Below, in pieces: positions 50,653 through 60,348 of a DNA stretch of 64,000 nt. The stretch lies in the NCBI RefSeq assembly GCF_000186265.1, contig NC_014934.1, forward strand, positions 3,658,001 through 3,722,000, given 5' to 3'. The first letter of the stretch is position 1; every line of letters begins with the position of its first letter. The notes beneath the pieces are model-generated. The model made no database searches. It worked only from the letters and a program-made list of their open reading frames with translations, and had not been told where the DNA came from. The position numbers and the translations under genes are program-made. This DNA is from Cellulophaga algicola DSM 14237. GTDB taxonomy: Bacteria; Bacteroidota; Bacteroidia; Flavobacteriales; Flavobacteriaceae.

Positions 50653-51870
50653 ATGAAAACAGAATCCATACTACATTTAGATTTAGACACGTTTTTTGTG
50701 TCTTGTGAGCGCTTAATCGACTCCAAATTACTCAAGCGACCTTTGCTGGTTGGAGGTATTGGAGATAGAGGTGTAGTGGCTGCCTGTAGTTATGAAACTA
50801 GGAAATTTGGTGTACATTCAGGAATGTCAATGAAATTGGCGAGGCAGTTGTGCCCTGAAGCAACGGTTATTAAAGGAGATTCTAGTACCTACACCAAACA
50901 CTCCCAATTAGTAACAGAGATTATAAAAGAACGAGTGCCTGTTTTTGAAAAAGCAAGTATTGATGAGTTCTATGCAGATTTAACTGGAATGGATAAATTT
51001 TTCGGCACCTATAAATTTGCAACAGAGCTACGAAATACGATCATCAAAGAAACTGGATTGCCTATTTCATTTGGATTGTCTTCTAATAAAATAGTTTCCA
51101 AAGTTGCTACGGGGGAAGCTAAACCCAACAATCAAATGCGGGTAGATACAGGCCTAGAAAAACAATTTCTAGCACCTTTGTCCATTCAGAAAATACCATC
51201 GGTAGGTACAAAGACCTATCAGACACTTCGCAACTTAGGCATTACCAAAGTACATATTGTTCAAGAAATGCCTTTAGAAATGATGGTCAGTGCCTTGGGG
51301 AAACATGGACAAACTATTTGGAGACGTGCCAATGGTATTGATAGGCCTCCACTAATTCCGTTCCACGAGCGTAAATCTATTTCAACGGAGCGCACCTTTA
51401 CAAAAGACACCACCAATATGGTGCAATTACGGACTACCATTACTGCAATGGCAGAGAATTTGGCGTATCAATTGCGAAGGGCAGATAAGTTAACGGCCTG
51501 TATTGCGGTACGAATACGGTATTCCGATTTTCAGACCTATTCCAAACAAATTAAAATACCCTATACCAGTGCAGATCATATTTTAATACCTAAAATAATT
51601 GAACTGTTTGAGCGCCTGTATGAGCGTCGCTTATTAATCCGTTTGGTAGGCGTAAAGTTTAGTGATATTGTCACAGGAAACTATCAGATTAATCTTTTTG
51701 ATGATACTGAAGAGATGCTCAGTTTATACCATGCGATGGATCATATCCGAAAAAAATATGGAGAGAAAAGTATTATGCGCGCTACTTCTATGGGCGCAAA
51801 AACTATTGGTAGGTTTCACAATCCATTTAGCGGAGAACCTCCTATTGTATTAGCACACCGAAAACAATAA
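50653..51870 (+). CDS. dinB: Y-family DNA polymerase (Pol IV-like)
   Basis: 405 residues from ATG 50653. Palm motifs LHLDLDTFFVSCE (metal-binding Asp) and SIDEFYADL (SIDE), PSVGTKT thumb HhH, and little-finger domain in the second half (TERTFTKDT). Catalytic acids present, unlike ImuB. Short C-terminus without an obvious UmuC zinc region. Stop is 1 bp before the dnaE-like gene, so the two form a translesion cassette as seen in many Bacteroidota. Confidence 0.9.
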   Translation: MKTESILHLDLDTFFVSCERLIDSKLLKRPLLVGGIGDRGVVAACSYETRKFGVHSGMSMKLARQLCPEATVIKGDSSTYTKHSQLVTEIIKERVPVFEKASIDEFYADLTGMDKFFGTYKFATELRNTIIKETGLPISFGLSSNKIVSKVATGEAKPNNQMRVDTGLEKQFLAPLSIQKIPSVGTKTYQTLRNLGITKVHIVQEMPLEMMVSALGKHGQTIWRRANGIDRPPLIPFHERKSISTERTFTKDTTNMVQLRTTITAMAENLAYQLRRADKLTACIAVRIRYSDFQTYSKQIKIPYTSADHILIPKIIELFERLYERRLLIRLVGVKFSDIVTGNYQINLFDDTEEMLSLYHAMDHIRKKYGEKSIMRATSMGAKTIGRFHNPFSGEPPIVLAHRKQ

Positions 51871-51871
51871 T

Positions 51872-54859
51872 ATGTACCTCAATTGTCATTCATACTACTC
51901 TTTACGATTTGGCACCTTTTCAGAAATAGAACTTTTGAAGATGGGGCAGGCAAATCATATAGCTACGCTAGCTTTAACAGATATCAATAATACCTCTGCC
52001 TGTATGAATTTCGTTAGAAAATCTAAGGAATATGGTATTAAACCTATTATTGGAATCGATTTTAGAAATGGCGCAGAGCAACTTTATGTGGGTATTGCTA
52101 AAAATAACGAAGGCTTCAGAGAACTCAATGCGTTTCTTTCTTTCCACTCCCATAAGAACATCAAATTACCGCCCATAGCACCAGTATTTGAGCATGCATA
52201 TATTATTTATCCTTTTGAAAATGTGTTACAGTTAGAGAAAATCAATTTTGAAGCGCATGAATACATCGGTATTTCTGTAGAAAATTTAAGGCGATTACCT
52301 TTTTCAAAATACAAATCCTATACTGATAAATTAGTCATCCAACAACCAGTTACGTTCCGTAATAAGCGCGATTTTAATGCACACCGCTTGCTACGTGCCA
52401 TTGCAAACAACACCTTATTAAGCAAACTACAGCAGACAGAAGAGGGGCGTTTGTCTGAGCAAATGCTATCAAAAGAGAAACTTTTAGAAGCCTTTCAAGA
52501 CTTTCCACAATTGGTAACAAATACCAAGACTTTAATGGCGCAGTGTAATGTGGGTTTTGGATTTGGAGCAAGTAGGGTTTCTCAAAACCAACAGGTATTT
52601 GGAACCTCAAAAGAAGAAGATTTTAACTACTTACAACAACTCTGTGAGGACGGTTTGCCCAAACGATATCCTACCCGTACCGATGCCGTGAGTAAGCGCC
52701 TGGCGGTGGAGTTGGAGACCATTAAAAAAATGGATTTTGTGTCTTACTTTCTAATCAATCATGATATTGTTAAGTACGCCAATTCTAAAGGCTATTTACA
52801 TGTGGGGCGGGGTAGTGGTGCCAATAGTATAGTTGCCTATATTATTGGAATTACAGATGTAGACCCTATTGAATTAGATTTGTATTTTGAACGCTTCATC
52901 AATCCCTATCGAGTTTCTCCACCAGATTTTGATATCGATTTTAGTTGGAAAGATCGGGAAGATGTCACCGCCTATATCTTTCGTCGTTTTAAAAACACCG
53001 CATTATTAGCCACCTATAATACTTTTAAATATAGAGCCGTAGTTCGGGAATTAGGAAAAGTATTCGGCCTCCCAAAAGAAGAAATAGACAAGCTTTGTAA
53101 GGGTCATTTTTCTGAAAATAATTTAGATGATATGGGGAAACTAGTTTTAAAGTACAGCGCACTCATTAAAGATTTTCCCAATTATTTAAGTGTGCATTCT
53201 GCCGGAATTCTAATACTAGACCAGCCTATTCATTATTATTCCGCTACAGATTTACCGCCTAAAGGATTTGCAACGGTGCAGTTTGATATGATTATTGCAG
53301 AAGATGCGGGTATTTTTAAGTTTGATATTCTAGGACAACGTGGATTGGCGAAAATTAAAGAGGCTATAGAAATCATCAAAGTGAATAGGCCAGAGGTTCC
53401 TGAGATAGATATCACCCAAATAGAAACATTTAAAAACGATGCGAATATCAATAACTTATTAAGCAGAGGAAAAGCCATTGGCGCCTATTATGTAGAGTCT
53501 CCTGCCATGCGTGGTTTAATGTGTAAGCTAAAAGTCAATGATTATTTAGGCTTGGTGGCCGCAAGTTCTGTTATTCGCCCAGGAGTATCTAGTTCTGGAA
53601 TGAAGAATGAATACATCCGCAGACATCGTGAGCCAGAGCGCAGAAAAGAGGCCAATGCTATTTTAGCGCAAATTATGCCAGAAACCTATGGTATTATGGT
53701 CTATCAAGAAGACGTATTAAAAGTCGCCAATCAGTTTGCGGGTTTAGATTTAGGAGAAGCAGACGTCTTGCGTAGAGGTATGAGTGGTAAGTTTAGATCT
53801 AGAGCAGAATTTACCCGCGTAGAAGAGAAGTTTAGGAGTAATTGTAAGGCAAAAGGCTATCCGGATGCTTTAACTACAGAAGTATGGGACCAAATTGCCA
53901 GTTTTGCAGGCTACGCCTTTGCTAAAGGGCATTCTGCTTCCTATGCTGTTGAGAGTTACCAAAGCATGTATTTAAAATGCTACTATCCTTTAGAATTTAT
54001 GGTGGCGGTACTAAATAATGGTGGTGGTTTCTACAGCACAGAACATTACATTCATGAAGCTCGGATGTGGGGCGCACAGATACATGCGCCTTGTATTAAT
54101 CTAAGTGATCATCACAATACCATTAAGGGAGTTGCTATTTATTTAGGCTTTGGCTATCTCAAAAATCTAGAAAATTTGGTGGTGCAACGTTTCTTAACCG
54201 AACGGCAATTGTACGGTGCTTTCAAATCTTTAGATGATTTTATAGACCGTGTAATCATTAGCATAGAGCAGTTGGCGATTCTTATTAGAATAGGAGCTTT
54301 TAAATTTACAGGGCTAGAAAAGAACGAACTGCATTGGCAAGGCATCTTTAAAATTAATGCCCTCAAGAAACGCTCTGGGAATCCGTCATTATTCAAACCA
54401 AAACACAAACAGTTTGAGCTTCCTAAATTAGCACATAGTTGGGTAGAAGAAGCCTATGATCAAATAGAACTCTTGGGGTTTCCGTTGTATAGTTATTTTG
54501 ATTTGATATCAGAAGAAATTTTAAGCGACGCTAAAGCTCAAGACATGCAGCATCACCATAATAAAGAACTTCTGCTTTATGGCATTCTCGTAAATACCCG
54601 TTTTAATACGACGAAGAACAACAAGAATATGCGTTTGAGTACTTTTGTAGATCAAGAAGGCGATTATTTTGATGTGGTACATTTTACCAATGTAGTAGAT
54701 AAATATCCTATTCACGGCATGGGCGTGTATGCATGCTATGGAAAAGTAACCGAAGAATTTGGACACTGTAGTATAGCTGCCATTTGGACCAAGAAACTAG
54801 CATTTAAAACCGATCCTAGAGCTTCTGATATTCCTACTTTTGAAAGTTTAAAGAAATAG
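51872..54859 (+). CDS. dnaE2: DnaE-type DNA polymerase III alpha, short, in translesion cassette
   Basis: 995 residues, shorter than replicative DnaE (about 1160-1450 in Bacteroidota). N-terminal PHP domain (LNCHSYYSLRFGTFS), polymerase palm with PDFDIDFSW (DxD), HhH, and an OB-like tail. Paired with dinB rather than free-standing, so an error-prone DnaE2-type role in translesion synthesis is likely. Most PHP ligands look altered compared with DnaE1, as usual in this group. Confidence 0.85.
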   Translation: MYLNCHSYYSLRFGTFSEIELLKMGQANHIATLALTDINNTSACMNFVRKSKEYGIKPIIGIDFRNGAEQLYVGIAKNNEGFRELNAFLSFHSHKNIKLPPIAPVFEHAYIIYPFENVLQLEKINFEAHEYIGISVENLRRLPFSKYKSYTDKLVIQQPVTFRNKRDFNAHRLLRAIANNTLLSKLQQTEEGRLSEQMLSKEKLLEAFQDFPQLVTNTKTLMAQCNVGFGFGASRVSQNQQVFGTSKEEDFNYLQQLCEDGLPKRYPTRTDAVSKRLAVELETIKKMDFVSYFLINHDIVKYANSKGYLHVGRGSGANSIVAYIIGITDVDPIELDLYFERFINPYRVSPPDFDIDFSWKDREDVTAYIFRRFKNTALLATYNTFKYRAVVRELGKVFGLPKEEIDKLCKGHFSENNLDDMGKLVLKYSALIKDFPNYLSVHSAGILILDQPIHYYSATDLPPKGFATVQFDMIIAEDAGIFKFDILGQRGLAKIKEAIEIIKVNRPEVPEIDITQIETFKNDANINNLLSRGKAIGAYYVESPAMRGLMCKLKVNDYLGLVAASSVIRPGVSSSGMKNEYIRRHREPERRKEANAILAQIMPETYGIMVYQEDVLKVANQFAGLDLGEADVLRRGMSGKFRSRAEFTRVEEKFRSNCKAKGYPDALTTEVWDQIASFAGYAFAKGHSASYAVESYQSMYLKCYYPLEFMVAVLNNGGGFYSTEHYIHEARMWGAQIHAPCINLSDHHNTIKGVAIYLGFGYLKNLENLVVQRFLTERQLYGAFKSLDDFIDRVIISIEQLAILIRIGAFKFTGLEKNELHWQGIFKINALKKRSGNPSLFKPKHKQFELPKLAHSWVEEAYDQIELLGFPLYSYFDLISEEILSDAKAQDMQHHHNKELLLYGILVNTRFNTTKNNKNMRLSTFVDQEGDYFDVVHFTNVVDKYPIHGMGVYACYGKVTEEFGHCSIAAIWTKKLAFKTDPRASDIPTFESLKK

Positions 54860-55023
54860 ACGCTACCGAAATACTTGCCATAAGCGCCTCTACAAGCGCT
54901 ACTGCCTATGCAACTCTTTTAAGTTAATATCACTTTTGATTGAAATAATTTATTCTTCCCACAGCGGGTATCTTTAGGTTATCAATAACGGTACGCTAAA
55001 CAGTACCATTTAAACTAAAAATT

Positions 55024-55473
55024 ATGAATTCAGATATAAAAGAGATTGAAACTAAAATTAATTCCATACTTCAAAAAAATGAAGATGCTATAATGGGCTA
55101 TGAAAAAGCAGCCGAAAATGCAAAGGGAATTGGTCTCCAAAGCTATTTTAGTAATAAAGTATTAGAAAGAAAAAATTTCCTTATCAGTTTAAAAGCTGCG
55201 GCACCTGCTCTTAATTTAAGAGAGGATATAGATGGCAGTGTAACTGGAGCCTTGCACCGAACTTGGATGGATGTAAAAGCTGCATTCTCTAGTGACGATG
55301 ATGAAGCCATGCTTGAAGAAGCCATTAGGGGAGACAAAGCTGCCATAGAAGAATACAATGAAGTTTTGTCAGAGGTTCATTTGCCTGTAGCGGTCGCTAC
55401 GCTTCTTAGACAACAAATAACATGGATCAGAGAAGATTTAGAAAAGATCAAATCTTTAGAAGATGTCATTTAA
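55024..55473 (+). CDS. DUF2383 / PA2169-type four-helix protein
   Basis: 149 residues. Ferritin-like helical bundle typical of DUF2383 (NEDAIMGYEKAAENAKGIGL, EEAIRGDKAAIEEYNEVL). No signal peptide. Stress-related by family reputation only. Followed by a good terminator. Confidence 0.8.
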   Translation: MNSDIKEIETKINSILQKNEDAIMGYEKAAENAKGIGLQSYFSNKVLERKNFLISLKAAAPALNLREDIDGSVTGALHRTWMDVKAAFSSDDDEAMLEEAIRGDKAAIEEYNEVLSEVHLPVAVATLLRQQITWIREDLEKIKSLEDVI

Positions 55474-55488
55474 TTTTTATTAAAAACG

Positions 55489-55520
55489 AAAAAAAAAGCC
55501 CCTAAATTTGGGGCTTTTTT
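55489..55520. terminator. Strong terminator (bidirectional)
   Basis: AAAAGCCCCTAAATTTGGGGCTTTT hairpin (arms AAAAGCCCC / GGGGCTTTT) with A and T runs on both sides. Confidence 0.85.
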
Positions 55521-55583
55521 AGGTCTTATTTTAAGTGTGATTATGATTCCTAACCATATAGCGTAGCCAGCTATACGTGCTCA

Positions 55584-56321
55584 TTATTTTGAATTTCTGA
55601 AAGTTACTTTCTGTAGATGTACGGCGGTCAATTCCAATACGTCTTCTAGTTCCTTGTTGGATTCAAAATTTACTTGATTTACTATTTTGTATTCAAAATC
55701 GACTTCAAAGCAATCAGCTTCAAAAATCCACGGAGTCACTAAAAATGTGCCATCTTCATTCCTATTTATATGATATGTTTTGTCTTCTATTGAGGTGTTT
55801 ATCTCCAGCTTTCGCCCCGTTTTAGGAACCTCTTCTCCACAAATTATGAGTGATAACCGATCACAAAAAAGGAGAATATAATACAAATCATCTTCAATTT
55901 TTTTATTGATTCCATATAGTTTTCGCTGTACTTTGCTTTTTTCATAAATTTCCGCCAAGAAGTGTTTCATTTCTTTGTTTGTATCGTTTCCGTACAGAAA
56001 TTGTAGATGCCTAGCAATTAGCAAAACAATCCAACCCGATTTTTGTTTAGACTCCTTATACAATTTTTTTGCATGGGCAATAGCATCTTTCTCATAGCCA
56101 CCCTCCATCATAAAATCTCTAGGTGTTCCTACGTTGGTCAAATAATTGGTGGCATCAAAATCTACCATATAATCGTCATGATCGGTTATTGCAGCTAAGG
56201 TCTCTACCCAATGAGTGTGCCGCAATTCTTGGTTTAATTGATACGCAAATTTACCAGCCAATAAGCCGTGTGTATAATGCGAAATAATTTTCCATCCATC
56301 GGTATGGTGTCTAACAATCAT
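55584..56321 (-). CDS. DUF3891-family protein
   Basis: 245 residues beginning MIVRHHTDGWKIISHYTHG LL-type (HxxH in HYTH / HWVE regions, HDDY at about residue 48), the start typical of DUF3891. His/Asp pattern suggests an HD-like metal site. Role unknown. Lies between the translesion and helicase operons, possibly unrelated to them. Confidence 0.75.
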   Translation of the reverse strand: MIVRHHTDGWKIISHYTHGLLAGKFAYQLNQELRHTHWVETLAAITDHDDYMVDFDATNYLTNVGTPRDFMMEGGYEKDAIAHAKKLYKESKQKSGWIVLLIARHLQFLYGNDTNKEMKHFLAEIYEKSKVQRKLYGINKKIEDDLYYILLFCDRLSLIICGEEVPKTGRKLEINTSIEDKTYHINRNEDGTFLVTPWIFEADCFEVDFEYKIVNQVNFESNKELEDVLELTAVHLQKVTFRNSK

Positions 56322-56437
56322 AAGGAGTGCTTTTATTAATAACGGTACCTATCTAAGCCTAAAGTTCCAATTATTCGCTCCTTTTTAATACTATAATTCA
56401 TAAAATATTTAATGCATTTGATGATTACCATTTAAAT

Positions 56438-57838
56438 CTAGTGCGTGTAGTTTTTTGTTTCTAGAAATTTAATTTTATACGGATTACGTTTTCGATATGC
56501 GGAAATAGTTTTAGCAGAATGGAAAGAGTGCTCTTTAGCATCCATCAAATGCAGTAAATCAGAAGTTCCTTCCACCAATTCATTTTTGTCTATAAAACCA
56601 AAACCTTGGTAAACACCGTGTAGTACCAAAACAAAACTTCGTTCCTGTGTATTCCTGCCTTTTTCAAGAATTACGAAATTTTCATTCTCGTTATTCAAAT
56701 GATCCAGTGCCTGTGTTACGCGGTCATTGTATGCTTCAATAGCTTCTTCTTCCCTACAGATACCTTTACAACTACTAGAACTAATAGTGCTGCATTTTGT
56801 TTTTAAATTGTGTACCCCTGTAAAGCTAGGACACAACTCAAATTTTTCTGTAAGCTGGGCAAGTCGCTCAATAGCTAAAGATCGTTTCAAGAAAATTTCT
56901 GTGGGGGTATGTTGAAACGGTCTTCGCTCTACTTTTAATTGTAGAATGCCCTTCTTATTTCGGATGGGAACAATCAAATAGGTGATGTGTTTTTTCTTTT
57001 GAATATAGTTGTAATAGGGGTCTAGCTTTGTTATTAAATCTGCTTCTCGCAACAAGGCTACTAACTCACTCCCCATAGGCTCAAAGTCAATAAAATAAGT
57101 AGCAGTACATAACAGCAGTTCTTTTTCTGTTGTGGCCGTAAAGTGACTTAAAACTCTCTTTTTTATGTCTTTAGCTTTCCCTACATAGATAACTTTTTTA
57201 TCCTCATTTTGAAATTTGTAAATTCCTGGCACCTTAGGCAATCGATCCAATTGTGCCTCGGCGATATGCTTGGGAATCCGGTAATTTAATTTTGGTTTAG
57301 GTTGAAGTAGTGCTGTTATTATTTCTTCGTTTTCATCTAAAGCTAGCAATCTTTGAAAGAGTGCGCTCGTAGCATCATTAGACTCCTCTAAAGAATCTGC
57401 TACATCAAAAGGGATTCCTAACACACTAGTTAGATAAGGTAATTCATAGGATGCCATATTCGGAATCAATTTCTTAGAAAGTCTTACGGTACATAGTTGC
57501 GGCATATCAAAAGCATACCCGATATGGCGAAACTGCGTTTTTAAATGATAGTGTAAAAAGGATATATTGTGCCCTACTAAAATGCACCCCTGAAGTTCCC
57601 TGAGAATGGTATCGGCAACTTCTGAAAAGCTTGGAGCATTTAACAAGGCTACATCTGTTAGCCCTGTTGCTTCTTGGATGTATAAGGGGATACGCTCTTC
57701 TGGGTTAATGTGAGTGGCAAGTACACACGTCCAATCGCCATCAATACATTTATGGATCACGATACCTACCGTTCTAAAATATAAGGGCTTGCGGCCATAA
57801 TTAATCATAGAAACAACCGCATAATTCGTATTTGTCAT
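56438..57838 (-). CDS. DnaQ-like exonuclease domain (likely inactive) fused to a GIY-YIG nuclease
   Basis: 466 residues. Residues 1-170 align with DEDDh exonucleases but the first DxE reads SMIN (YAVVSMINYG), the second Asp (VGHNISFLHYHL) is Leu and the HxxxxD is not convincing, so exonuclease activity is doubtful. Residues 200-290 are a GIY-YIG domain with PGIYKF, VIYVGK, the Arg in IKKRVLSHF and Glu in GSELVALL, all kept. A UvrC/Cho-like C-terminal region follows. Second gene of the helicase operon (11 bp after it). Possible role: processing of repair intermediates guided by the dead exonuclease fold. Confidence 0.8.
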   Translation of the reverse strand: MTNTNYAVVSMINYGRKPLYFRTVGIVIHKCIDGDWTCVLATHINPEERIPLYIQEATGLTDVALLNAPSFSEVADTILRELQGCILVGHNISFLHYHLKTQFRHIGYAFDMPQLCTVRLSKKLIPNMASYELPYLTSVLGIPFDVADSLEESNDATSALFQRLLALDENEEIITALLQPKPKLNYRIPKHIAEAQLDRLPKVPGIYKFQNEDKKVIYVGKAKDIKKRVLSHFTATTEKELLLCTATYFIDFEPMGSELVALLREADLITKLDPYYNYIQKKKHITYLIVPIRNKKGILQLKVERRPFQHTPTEIFLKRSLAIERLAQLTEKFELCPSFTGVHNLKTKCSTISSSSCKGICREEEAIEAYNDRVTQALDHLNNENENFVILEKGRNTQERSFVLVLHGVYQGFGFIDKNELVEGTSDLLHLMDAKEHSFHSAKTISAYRKRNPYKIKFLETKNYTH

Positions 57839-57849
57839 AAGCTAGGACA

Positions 57850-59910
57850 TTAATTAAAATCCATCCCGGAGGATAAATCAATGGTATTAGGCTTCGGCGC
57901 ATCTTTCACCTGATGGAATTGATGCCCAACAGTCTCCTGTGCCACCAGTGCTTCCGGTAGGCCTGTTAGAAAATACGTTTCCGCATCATCGGTATTTTTT
58001 CCATCTTGGGTAGGGGTAGATCTTGCATGAACTGCCGAAATAGATGCGGTGTTTCTGGTAATAATAAGTCTGTTTTTTGCACGCGTAAGCGCTACGTACA
58101 ACACCCGACGATCTTCTTCTATAGCATCAATATCATCAAGAGAATACGCAGACGGGAATGATTTTGGGGATACATTAAGCACAATACACACATCTGCCTC
58201 TAAACCTTTTGCGGAGTGAATGGTAGAGATAATCACATGATCTTTTTGCTCGTCCGTACTTAATTTAGATTCCGTTAGCACATTAGCGCCATTCATTTTT
58301 TCCGCATTATCTAAAAGGCCTTCTCCTATAAATTCCCCTAAACTAGCGTAGCTTTCGGCTAATAATTTAAGAACAGGAAAATCAGCCTTCCGTTTTTCGG
58401 TCCAATCTTTTCTATATTTAAAAGCTAAGCCTAGTGCCATAGCTTCATAGGAGATTTCTACCATTTTCCCCACTTTGCCTTTTTCTTGGGTAACGGCCCG
58501 GTACAATTCTGATATTATTTGACCATCCGTACCCGAAATATTCGCAGCTAGTAAGGTGGCAATGGCTGTTTTTCCTTCGTCTGCAATAATTGCCGCCATA
58601 ATTCGTGAAGCCCTAACTTCACCGATGCCTTCCCAGAAAGTCAGAAACCGAACCCATGCTATTTCATCATAGGGGTTATTTACAATCCTTAGTAAGGATA
58701 CTAAATCTTTTATATGGGCAGCTTGTAAAAATTTGCGACCCCCGTAAGTCACATACGGTATTTTTCTTCTTATAAAAACAGCTTGTAGTGATTTGGTGTA
58801 ATACTGTGACCGCGATAATATCAAGTGGTCTGCAAAATTACGATCTTCGTCTGTATAGTTTTTCAAGATTTCATCCGCAATCCAATTCGCTTCTTGCCAT
58901 TCATCACTCACATTCAAAATAATAGGTTTTTCCCCAGGACCACGAACCGCTTCCAAGCGTTTGTTGTAATCAATAGTAGCATGGTCTAATAACCAATTAG
59001 AGAGATCTAAAATTTCTTGCGTAGACCGGTAGTTTTTTTCTAATTTGTACACTTCGGATTGCGGTACACGGTCTTTAAATTGATGCACATTTTTAAAATC
59101 AGCTCCTCTAAAAGAATAGATAGATTGGGCGTCATCTCCAACACAGAATAGTTTACAGATTTCAACGAATGGCGATAATAATTCCCACTGTAGCGGATTT
59201 GTATCTTGCATTTCATCAACAAGCAGATATTCCAAATTTTGAGCTAATAGTTCCCGAGCATCAGCATTTGTTTTTAACTGCGTAGCTACTACCAATAAGA
59301 GATCATCATAATCTAAATAGCGTTGTTCCATTTTCTTTTGTTGATAGGCGCGCAAGAGGACTTCAACATGGGGTTTCATCGCAGCAATCTCATAATCTGT
59401 GTCTTTATCTACCTTACTTTTAAAAAGAAGAATACGTATAGATGCCGTTAAGTTCTTTTTCGTATTTCTAGCATAAGAATAGATATCTAGCAGTTGCTGC
59501 GGTTTAATCCGCAATTTCGCGTAGGTATCCGCATGCGTACCAGAGATCATTTTCATAATACCTAACTGATCGTCAGGATCAATGACTGTAAAGGCGGCAG
59601 CACCAAATAAATTAGGGTATTTTAGTATTAATTGATTACACCAAGAATGAAATGTAGCACCGCTAATAGCCTGACTATTAGATTGTGGTAAGCTAGCTTT
59701 TACACGCTCTACTATTTCATTAGCGGCCTTTTTAGTAAAGGTTAGAATTTGTATTTTTGAAGGATCAACGCCAGATGCAATGAGGTGTGCAGCACGTGCA
59801 ATAATGGTACGTGTTTTTCCGGTACCTGCTCCTGCAAGCACCAGTAGATGTTTGCCATCATAGGTTACTGCTCTTAGTTGTCCCTGATTAAGTTCTTCTT
59901 TTAGATGCAT
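57850..59910 (-). CDS. UvrD/PcrA-like superfamily I DNA helicase
   Basis: 686 residues. Walker A in LAGAGTGKTRT, QXXR-type QGQLRAV, DEMQDTNPLQ (Walker B), GDDAQSIYSFRG, and VYVALTRAKNR near the end: all SF1A motifs. Slightly shorter than UvrD. First gene of an operon with the exonuclease/GIY-YIG gene. Controlled by a double TGGA-N5-TCCA operator 36 bp upstream. Confidence 0.9.
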   Translation of the reverse strand: MHLKEELNQGQLRAVTYDGKHLLVLAGAGTGKTRTIIARAAHLIASGVDPSKIQILTFTKKAANEIVERVKASLPQSNSQAISGATFHSWCNQLILKYPNLFGAAAFTVIDPDDQLGIMKMISGTHADTYAKLRIKPQQLLDIYSYARNTKKNLTASIRILLFKSKVDKDTDYEIAAMKPHVEVLLRAYQQKKMEQRYLDYDDLLLVVATQLKTNADARELLAQNLEYLLVDEMQDTNPLQWELLSPFVEICKLFCVGDDAQSIYSFRGADFKNVHQFKDRVPQSEVYKLEKNYRSTQEILDLSNWLLDHATIDYNKRLEAVRGPGEKPIILNVSDEWQEANWIADEILKNYTDEDRNFADHLILSRSQYYTKSLQAVFIRRKIPYVTYGGRKFLQAAHIKDLVSLLRIVNNPYDEIAWVRFLTFWEGIGEVRASRIMAAIIADEGKTAIATLLAANISGTDGQIISELYRAVTQEKGKVGKMVEISYEAMALGLAFKYRKDWTEKRKADFPVLKLLAESYASLGEFIGEGLLDNAEKMNGANVLTESKLSTDEQKDHVIISTIHSAKGLEADVCIVLNVSPKSFPSAYSLDDIDAIEEDRRVLYVALTRAKNRLIITRNTASISAVHARSTPTQDGKNTDDAETYFLTGLPEALVAQETVGHQFHQVKDAPKPNTIDLSSGMDFN

Positions 59911-59945
59911 TCCTTTACGATTAAAATGAATGATTAATTTCCTTA

Positions 59946-59977
59946 TGGATATATTCCATTTAAGTGGATAATTTCCA
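59946..59977 (-). promoter_or_regulatory. Double-dyad operator of the helicase operon
   Basis: TGGATATATTCCA (59946-59958) and TGGATAATTTCCA (59965-59977), perfect TGGA-N5-TCCA dyads 19 bp apart, as upstream of dinB. On the minus strand 36 bp separates the nearer dyad from the ATG at 59910. Confidence 0.6.
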
Positions 59978-59982
59978 AAATT

Positions 59983-60348
59983 AAGGAATTTTTCTTACAT
60001 AGTGTAATTCCACAGTTATTCAAGAACCTATACTAGGTATAAAGTACAGGCGTCTACGATATACATTTTACAATACAGATGGCGTCATTGCGAAAACAAT
60101 TCTTAAAAAAATGATCTCTAGTGTATAGCCTTTATATAAAATTAATTAAGATTGGTCTTTTTATTTAAAATGCTAGAATAGTTTTCTGAAAAATTTTATA
60201 ATGGATTACCATTGAAGTCTTAAATTAAATTCTTTTCAAAAGTTTGATTTTGTTTAGTTTTAAGATTTTTAGAGTAAATAAGTATATTTAAACTTTGTAA
60301 GAGTTCTCCGTTTTATATAATTAGAGTTAGAAATAAATGATTCCGTTC
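59983..60348. other. Intergenic stretch, nothing recognised
   Basis: About 365 bp of AT-rich DNA before the IS481-like element. No ORF or repeat stands out. Confidence 0.45.
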
